DNA of 64,000 nucleotides from Selaginella moellendorffii (taxonomy: Eukaryota > Streptophyta > Lycopodiopsida > Selaginellales > Selaginellaceae): positions 973,645 through 1,037,644 of the forward strand of contig NW_003314296.1 in NCBI RefSeq assembly GCF_000143415.4. The letters are read 5' to 3'. Positions 56,290-64,000 of the stretch are shown here, piece by piece. The stretch's first letter is position 1. Every line of letters begins with the position of its first letter. The notes under the pieces were generated by a model that was not told the origin of the DNA, ran no database searches, and saw only the letters and a list, made by a program, of their open reading frames with translations. Made by a program: the position numbers and the translations under genes.

Positions 56290-57165
56290 CTCCTTTCTTT
56301 TTTCTGCGCTCTTGCAGCAGGGTACAAGAGAAAAAGTAAAAGTATGCTTGTCATTGGCTTGAGTTTCCACACAGCTCCAAGCTGCATGAAAACTGGCAAT
56401 TCCCGAGAGTGATTGATCTCGAGTCATCAAGGAGCTTTGTAGCTTGATCCGCATCGAAGAGGCAACAGTTCTTAGTACGTGTAATCGCACAGAAACCTAT
56501 GTTCTAGCTCTCCATGGATGCCAAAGGTAAATTTCTTTGCTTTCTTACGTTTTCTTAGCTCTTTCTTTTTCTCCCGACAGATCAGTGGAGCCTCTGTAGA
56601 GAGCTGAGACCACATTTGTTTGTCTTCCGGGAAGATGATGCTGTCTTTAAATCGCTCGAGAGGCCGGACCTCTCACTCGGGCCAAGACAGAAATCTCAAC
56701 AGGAGCAATGTCGGTCAGTGCCGCTGCTGTGGAATGGCAGCTCTCAAACTCGGTGTAATTGAGCAGCTCCAGCGCTCGAAAGTTTTGATCGTCAGTGCTG
56801 AAACCATGGTGAAGCTGCTCGTGAAGCATTTGGTTTCCAAGGGCTGCTCTAGGATGGTAAAACCTAGACCAAAGGTACAGTCGAGCACAGGAGCTTGGAG
56901 ACATTTTAAGTTTGTGCTGGAGAGGCTGACATGATGAGTCTGGCTCCTAGAGTGCAGTTCCTTGAAACGTTGGAGCCTGCCTGGAGGATGTTCCAAATGC
57001 CAGAGTTTTCAATGTGGATGACCTCAAGGAAGTGGTGGCAAGAGGCTGCTCGAGCGGAAATTCTGATCAAGAAAGAGCTTGCTACTTCACATGGTGCCAA
57101 CTATCAAAACGTTGCAAGCTTTTGCGGTGGAGATATGGTAGAGAAAGACCAAGATGCTCCCTAGA
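56290..57165 (+). pseudogene. Glutamyl-tRNA reductase (HEMA) pseudogene
   Basis: Blocks of plastid GluTR, which makes the first committed tetrapyrrole precursor, appear in order but in different frames. They are MLVIGLSFHTAPSCM (56344), [20 protein letters not shown] with the catalytic Cys context (about 56453-56512), HLFVFREDDAVF (about 56615), AMSVSAAAVEW (about 56707), LLVKHLVSKGCSRMV (about 56817), NVGACLEDVPNARVFNVDDL (about 56965-57025) and TIKTLQAFAVEIW (about 57102). Large segments between them are deleted. A GT-AG intron remains (about 56527-56579), so it is a decayed genomic duplicate, not a retrocopy. Frameshifts and deletions make it non-functional. Confidence 0.75.
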
Positions 57166-57179
57166 TGGGGAAGAACTCT

Positions 57180-59570
57180 GATTTTAGTTTCAAGTTGTTG
57201 CTTAAGTTTAGAAAAAATAGCTTATTATTTGTTGATATTTCTAAAAAAAAATAGTTTTAGAAATTAAGTTAAAATGTTATTGTGAGTGCATTGGCCCTCA
57301 CATTATTAAATATTGGTAGTCATTATTTGTAACTAGGTTTCAAGTGTCAATTAGAAGTTTTCTTAAGTTAATATTTATAGTTTCTACTTGCTATATATGA
57401 CTAATAGTTAAAAACAAAAAAATATATATAGTTGTTATGTTTAGTTATTATTTTTTACTAAAGTTTTTACTAAATGTTATATTAAATTTTAAGTCAAAAA
57501 ATATAGTTATAAAGATGAGAATTTAAGTCATTATATGTAATTATAAACTTGTTTTAAAGACTTTGAATTTTTCAAGAATAAGTTTCATTCAGATTCTTGA
57601 CATTTTATTGTGTTGTAACTTACATTAAATTATTTTTTCAACTTACATTTTAATAACTTTAGCTTTTACCACACCTACTTTTGGTTATAATTTTTTTTTA
57701 TATTGATTATTCAATATATACGTGATTTTACAAAAGCTTTAAACTATTATTCCAATTTATACCTCCACAAAAATAATTTTATATTTACCTGAAAAATCTT
57801 ATTTTTTAAATTACAAAAGTTTGAAATTAAATCTTTGCAAATTTAATTAAGATCTGCTCCTATTGTAGTTTAATTACTTTTTGATAGCATATCTTCCTTT
57901 GCTATTAACTTCAAGACTCTGTTGCTCACTCAAATTAGCTAAAGAAAAATTAAAAAATTAAATATCTTTATAAAAAAAACTAAAACAATAAAATTTTTTT
58001 CAATACAAATAATGATTTCTAAAATGGATCATTTATATTTTTAATAGTACAGGTTTCTAAATAATATAGTTTTTATAATGATAAAAAAACTTTAAATAGC
58101 ATTAGATAGTGCATGCTTTTTTATTCTTTTTGTTTGATTGTCTTACATACCACTTAAATGAAATAGATAATAAACAATTAAATATATAAGAATGTTACTA
58201 GAAAATTTTTAAAATATGAAAGCTCATAAAAGATGAATAATCATTTAATACTATTAGGTAGCAATATCTAATTTGAGTTTTATGATTCATACAGATGAAT
58301 ATTAACAATTTTCATGGGCAACATGATGATTCTGTAAGTAATATAAAAAACTTAGCTGCATGTAAAATGAAGCAAAATATATGGTTATGCCATAATGAAA
58401 ACTTTGATAATAATACTTTAATAAATCATTAGAATATATTGATTATTGATAGTATAAAGGTCTTATTACTATGATTTATTATCATTATATAGAAAACTAT
58501 TACTCAATCAATGTGCCACCAACTTTAGAAATTAAGCCTTTATTTATATTTTGTATTACTTACCTGATATATTAAAACTAAATAATACAAATGACTCCAA
58601 AATAATGGGCAACATATTATTTGGTTTTTTCATTAATTTTATTAGAGAAATATAGTTAGAACCATATGAAATTGTATATTTCTTGAATCTTTGCAAAATT
58701 TGGATAATCATATTTAAACTTTTTTCAGATTGAACTATCTATAAGCATCTCATTATTCCATTAGTGTATTAATGATTAAAATGGTGTTATTTCTTTATTG
58801 AAATTGTTATTGTAGTCAAGGAATAATAGGAAAATAGCACATAGTAATTTTCTCATATATATTATTATAAAAACTTTATATTTGTTAATATTATCAATTC
58901 AATAAAATAGAAGGTCCTTATTCTCCTGATAAAATAGATAATAAATTTTCTTTATTCCTATGTAACCATTCTGAAAAATAATCAAATAAATTACCAATGT
59001 TATCATTGCTACCAAATTAATACCACTACTTAAATTAATACCACCATCATCTAGAGCTATAAAACTTCCACAAATTTCAAAATGCTACTTTTATAGAATA
59101 ATAAATTTATGTAATAAAATGCCCTGAATATCTTTCATTGGAAACCATGCATCATGTAGTGCTAAAGTATGTCTACCATAAAGACAAATACAATTTGTGA
59201 TAATTTATGAGGTGAATATAATTACCTCCACACATCAAATAACAACATTTATAAATCCTAAACAAAACATATAATATGGATTTGAGAAGGAAAAATATTA
59301 CAAAGTTTTGTGTTAAAGAATTATGAGTTGATATAACTATTACTGAAATTTATGACTAAAACTTTTGCAATTAAACTTACAGTTTAGTTACTAGAAACAT
59401 ATATAAAATGGTCTAGTTTAAAGAATAAGTTTTAAGTAGTGATAAAAATTATGATATATATTTCAGTTGTAAAGTATAAATTTAATTTCCAACTAAATGT
59501 TTTGTGAATATAAAATTTATCACAAATTACAATATAATTTTGTAACTAAAGCCAATTTGCTACTAATGCT
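57180..59570. other. AT-rich intergenic DNA
   Basis: About 2.4 kb of very AT-rich sequence with no gene, no RNA gene and no repeat that I can define. Confidence 0.65.
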
Positions 59571-59639
59571 AACTTAAATTAACAATAACTTTAAAAAATC
59601 ATTAAAATAATATATCATTATAAGGCATTTGTAATCCAG

Positions 59640-59819
59640 TAGGCTAGCAGCAACCAATATCATTCCCTCGAGCAATAGGCAATGGAAGAGATAGATGGCC
59701 TTGTGGAAATCTCCTGACTGGACGTTAGCATTGGTGATTGCGGTCCAAACAAGCTTGCCTAGAGCCAATATTATATTAAAGACTCTAGCTTCAGCGAGGC
59801 TGCCACATTTGATATACAC
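59640..59819 (-). pseudogene. PLS-type PPR fragment
   Basis: Reading leftward from 59819: MYIKCGSLAEARVFN, then LVWTAITNANVQSGDFHKAIYLF, then LLLEGM. This is one and a half PPR motifs of the L/S type found in plant editing factors. Flanking DNA does not continue the repeats, so this is a small relic. Confidence 0.6.
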
Positions 59820-60779
59820 TGGTTTCCAAGGTGGTGGTCTCGATCTAGCCCAGGTCTGACGATCTGCAAGTGGATTATTTGAGCAGTATCTTCCGGGAAT
59901 GATTGATGTTGATGAACAGGGGGAAGAAGAGTGAATTGCTGCTAAAGGAGGCCTTGAAAAGGAAGAGGAAGTTCTTTGTTAGAGTGAAAGTTTCCAAGCT
60001 TATACCAAACATTTGAAAACTCCTTTCTCAGGGCACCACAATATATTGTAAACCTTCGAAATATATTATAAACCTTCGCACGTGAAGAATAATTTTTCAG
60101 GGCACCACAATATATTATAAACCTTCGCTAATATAAGATGCAAAGAAAGCAAGCAAAAAACATTCAACAGGGGATCTAGAACAGATAGATATAACTATTG
60201 GATGGTTAGACAGTTGGAGAACATTGAACATTTTGGAATTCCAGAATGCCCCACTATAGCCTGATTAGACTCTTGTAACTCCACCACTGCTAACGATTGT
60301 GATCAGATATCCTACCTCTTTATACTGGGGAGCTTCAAATAGCAATCACCATGCCCAAAACTGTGCTTGAAATACTACTCTAGAGAACCATCTAGATTAT
60401 TGCCTTTTTTTCTGTGAAGACCCACAATGAGATGTAAACTAACCTCGCTCACCCGCCGAGCTATTCTGTCTATCTCAGCCATCACTCTTGAGTTGCAGCT
60501 TCCTACAACTTCCTTTCCTCCTTCTCATCTAACTGGTATAGTAAGTAAGGGCGTCATCTTGATGCCGTGCTCCCATTGGATAAAATATATTGAAAAAATG
60601 GATGAGGATGTCATGGTTGGTTCTCCCGTTCCATTTCTTTAGTAAACTGTTCTCACCCTTCTCTTGGGCCACGGGCTAGACGTGCTCTTTTGTCTCTTCC
60701 AAGCTTCAAGAACTCTGGGGCACATGGACTTTCTGAACATCTGGTCCATCCAGTCCAATTTCAAACAACACTGAGGCAT

Positions 60780-61060
60780 TAGAAACTTTGACTCTCTTAC
60801 TCAAAAAGTTGGAGGATATGCTAAAAAAATTCTGAGCGTCTGGACGAATACTGTGAGTCTGGCAAGACGTATGCAAGCAAAGAGGAGGAGATGTACCGCT
60901 TCGGCGTGTTCAAGCAAAACTACTTGTGGTGCAGGATCACAACAGCAACCCACACGCAGCTGGGCTCAACAAGTTCTCAGATATGGACATGAAAGAGTTC
61001 ACTAGTATATACTGTGGTTGCAAGTCCCCCACCAGACCGTATGTAGCGTCTGGGTAAATC
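60780..61060 (+). pseudogene. Papain-like cysteine protease prodomain fragment
   Basis: KTYASKEEEMYRFGVFKQNYL followed, after a frameshift, by HNSNPHAAGLNKFSDMDMKEF matches the I29 inhibitory propeptide (ERFNIN and GNFD region) of plant papain-family proteases. No catalytic Cys, His or Asn block is found downstream, so only the propeptide end survives. The stretch 61060-61900 is unassigned. Confidence 0.55.
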
Positions 61061-62009
61061 AAAGGAAAGACGTTTGAAATTCTTTGACGAGTCGGAATCG
61101 AGAACCTTCCTGGAGAAAGAAGAGCCCGACACGACTGTGCATGTACCGTAGCTTTGAGAACTCTTGGGTTCCATCCAGTCCATGCATTCTGGAGCAACAC
61201 TAGCTCCACAGATCGTTTAGTCTGAATTTCGATAAACTTGAATTCAGATTAAGGAGCAGCCTCAATCAAGGATGATGCTTCCTGGCCTCAGATCTTTGAG
61301 TTTAAGACTGGATTTCTAAGGGCTTGGCGTCGAGTGCGTGTTCTCTTCACTTTGACATTTCGACTAGTTTTTTCTCTAGTTGGCACGGGGCGGGAGACAA
61401 ACATATGCTTCCTGTGCTTCCTGTCGAGGAGATTGGAAAGGAGTTTTCAAAGTGGCTCAAAAGGTGAAAGTATGTCTCCCTGTGCGAATCTTAAGCCGGC
61501 CTGCTCAGGGATCTGGCCTGGAGCTACAGGAGTCGACTTTCTTTCTTGTGATATTTTCTGTAGAACCAAAGCTTGGAGCACGACTACTTCAAGGGACAAG
61601 AGTGTTTTCAGGAGGAAAGCATGCATATCGCGACTGGTGAGGTTTCTCTCTTTTATGTAACTTAAACCTTGTCTGCTACTTGACTTGAGCAGCTTCTCGA
61701 TAAAGATAAACTCTCGCAGGCTCAAAAAGACTATGGTGGTGGAATTAAGGGTATGCAACTCTTGCATCACCGTGCCATGGCGTTTCAGATAAGCTTCTTC
61801 GTGCTCATCTCTGATTTTGCCTGAAAGACCGGGGAGAAGCTGCCTAATTAAACCGACATACAAATCTGAACTTGGGGGTTTATAAAAAGATATTAAATTC
61901 TATTTACATAAACAAGTATCAATCATCAACTAGAATACATTTGTAGTATTTGAAAGAGATCTTTGATCTAGATAATAATACTTACATCAATTCTGCTCTG
62001 TTCCATGGG

Positions 62010-62285
62010 GGCTCATTTGAACACAACTTTTGCTCTTTTAAGAATGGTATTGGTGGCAATATTCCTCAAGTTTGGGCTTCACTCTGCACTGGAGGAACTT
62101 CAAATAGCACATAACACTTTCACTGACCAGCAAATCTTTGTTGAAGTGATGTTCTCAAACTTTGTTCTTTCTCACCACTAGTCAGGAACAGCTTAAGTGG
62201 AAACCTTGGCATCAAGAACAGCAGTAGCCATCTTGTTTTCATAGACTCAAGCAGGAACCAGATCATTAGAGGCAAGTGAGTTTTG
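62010..62285 (+). pseudogene. Leucine-rich repeat fragment
   Basis: GIGGNIPQVWASLCTLEELQIAHN and, in another frame, NSLSGNLGIKNSSSHLVFID with SSRNQIIRGK follow the plant extracellular LRR consensus. No kinase or membrane segment is present. It is likely a scrap of an LRR receptor gene. The stretch 62340-62900 is AT-rich with nothing assigned. Confidence 0.5.
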
Positions 62286-63033
62286 TGGCTCGATCCTTGA
62301 TAGCCCAGTTTCACAGCACGCACTTCCCATAATTTTAATTTTAACACGTAAATGATAAATTTTATGTTAATATATGTTCATATGCATTACATAACATTTC
62401 TTAAGCCACTAGTCCAAATTACATAAAATACTTTACATAAAATTCATATTAAACAGTGGGTGTGAATAAACACTCATTATAATCTTTTCAAAGTTTCTAT
62501 TGATCATTAAAAAATAAAAATAAAAAATAAAGAAAAATAATTTAAAATCTAGAAGCTAATCACTAACAATCTTTGAAACTTTCCACAGTAGTTTTTCCTT
62601 TTCTTATTAATCACTAATATTTGATCATGTAACTTTGAAAAAAAGGATTTTTAGAGTAAAGGTGTCAACAGAATATTTTAAGTAATAATTGATTATTCAT
62701 AGACTAAAATTCTCCATAAAATAATTTGGTTTGGCCTCTGTTTTGCCACTTAAGCTTACACACTTGAAACACTAAAATTCTGCCACCCTCTTGATCCGTC
62801 AAAGAAACTTGGTGATAAAGAAAAACTCCCTCGTTTGTCTATGCTCTACTACTGAACCTTCTTGCATTTTTTGGCAAATCAATGCTTGGCTTGTTTGCTG
62901 CATGGCTATTGCCGCGTGGAGAGCGCTAGTCTTGCATGGACCTCTTTTTAGCTAGGGCTTCCTTGTCAAGAGTAGCGCCTTGAATCCATCCTCTTCGATA
63001 ATCTCCTGGTTTTTCCTGCAAGAATCGGCGGCA

Positions 63034-64000
63034 ATGGTGATGAGATTCGTGTTCTTGCTGCTCCTGGCACTGGGATTCGCCAGCGCCAAGGACTCGTCGG
63101 ATCTCGTGCTTCCCCACCCCAGGAAGGTCGTGAAAGAGAAGGGCGGGAGGATTTTGGGCTGGGATCGCGACGCCACAGCGTTCGAAGAGATCGGCGTCAA
63201 GAGCGAGATCATCCATTTGAAGCCAAATGGTTTGGTGCTGCCAATGTATGTGGATGCCGATAGCTTGTGCTACGTCTTGGAAGGGAGGGCTACTGCTGGA
63301 ATCGTTCGCCCTTCTGGAGAAGCCACAAACACGAGGTACTTTGATCGAATGATCTTCTCATGCTCTTTAGATTCATGTTCTCTATCAAGTTCTTCTTCAG
63401 ATTCGTGTTCTTCTTTAGATTCGAATTCTTCTCATGCTCTTTAGATTTTCTCTATTAAGTTCTTGTTTTTAGATTGTTTTCTCAAAGCCTTGAAATCTTT
63501 TCCAGATATGTGAGAGTTGGAGATGTTGTAGCTCTTCCCGCTGGATGGATGGTTTGGCTATGGAACACTGGTGGATTGGGCATGAAGATGTTTTGCGTGA
63601 ACAAGCCAGTCCTCCAGGAAGATTGTAAGTCGTGCAAGACTTACTTTCTTGCCGGATCCGAGGAAAGCAAGAAGGGCTCTTTCCTCCACGGATTCAGCGA
63701 CGAGGTTCTCAAGAGGACGTTCCAAGTTGATATGAAAGAAGCTCGCAGCATCGTTGAAGCGCAGAAGAGCTCCGTGTTTGCGGACGCAAAGGCAAGCTTT
63801 TTCTTCTTCCTCTTTCGAAAGATGGTCACTGGATTTTGTTTCCCCGCGTAGGAATTCGACAACGAAGTTAGCAGTGATCAATCTGACAATGGAGAGATGC
63901 GAGGTGATCTTTCTTTCAACATGGAGATTGCTCACCCGGATGTGATCGAGTCCGGTGGCCGTATGACGCTCCTGGACGATACCAAGATGAGGATCCTGGA
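63034..64000 (+). CDS. Secreted cupin-domain protein (11S-globulin-like), 3' end outside window
   Basis: The ATG at 63034 (alternative 63040) opens a signal peptide, MVMRFVFLLLLALGFASA. An in-frame ATG at 62980 would bury the signal. The first cupin barrel follows: GWDRDATAFEEIGVKSEI, LKPNGLVLPMYVDADSLCYV, LEGRATAGIV, then in exon 2 YVRVGDVVALPAGWMVWLWN. Exon 3 begins EFDNEVSSDQSDNGEMRGDL and ESGGRMTLLDDTKMRIL, which should lead into the second barrel. This resembles plant bicupins related to 11S storage globulins. Exons are 63034-63335, 63506-63791 and from 63852. The second intron has a GC donor. Metal-binding His residues are not obvious in the visible barrel. Confidence 0.82.

Noticed and set aside
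60937-61209. Minus-strand frame near the protease fragment
   Set aside because: No recognisable content, and it overlaps the plus-strand papain propeptide match.

Overview
The window looks like nuclear DNA of a lycophyte close to Selaginella moellendorffii. The reasons are plant-specific genes (CSP41B, HEMA, PLS-class PPR, AIG2-like), very short spliceosomal introns (mostly about 45-90 bp), host genes only tens of bases apart, abundant PPR genes and fragments, and plant-type Ty1/copia and Ty3/gypsy elements. The species call is an inference. A run of 100 N at 21482-21581 is an assembly gap.

Layout: 0-16 kb is a graveyard. It holds two direct copies of an RNase H-like gene region, an F-box fragment, a minus-strand copia relic, and a Ty3/gypsy chromovirus whose 5' half is on + and 3' half on -. 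These are followed by remnants of NUP54, tRNA-Arg, tRNA-Ile, an RluA-type pseudouridine synthase carrying an internal inversion, and a frameshifted PPR gene. 16-25 kb is AT-rich repeat DNA with recurring LTR-like pieces, a degenerate ~120 bp tandem repeat, a 5S rRNA-like fragment and the gap. Its one notable gene candidate is an intact 336-codon AT-rich ORF with a signal peptide and no recognised family.

25.5-38.4 kb is a compact island of intact genes: SEC22 (-), a PPR E-class protein (+), NAC-beta/BTF3 (+), CSP41B (-), KRR1 (-), an AIG2-like cyclotransferase-fold protein (+), ETF-alpha (-), a UBC12/RCE1-type NEDD8 E2 (-) and an EF-hand protein (+). They are unrelated housekeeping functions (vesicle traffic, organelle RNA, translation, ribosome biogenesis, mitochondrial electron transfer, neddylation). 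Their proximity reflects genome compaction and shared or convergent flanks, not a pathway.

39.4-54.5 kb is a nest of LTR retrotransposons. A small outer element contains a decayed minus-strand gypsy relative, which contains a structurally complete Ty3/gypsy chromovirus (44086-51594, 5 bp target duplication, 1.1 kb LTRs). The pol region of the innermost element is interrupted by two precise 47 and 52 bp GT-AG intron-like segments. An older chromovirus relic in the same window lacks them at the same sites; this is the most unusual observation here.

55-64 kb holds a glutamyl-tRNA reductase pseudogene, small PPR, papain-prodomain and LRR fragments in AT-rich DNA, and the 5' part of an intact secreted cupin gene that runs off the right edge.
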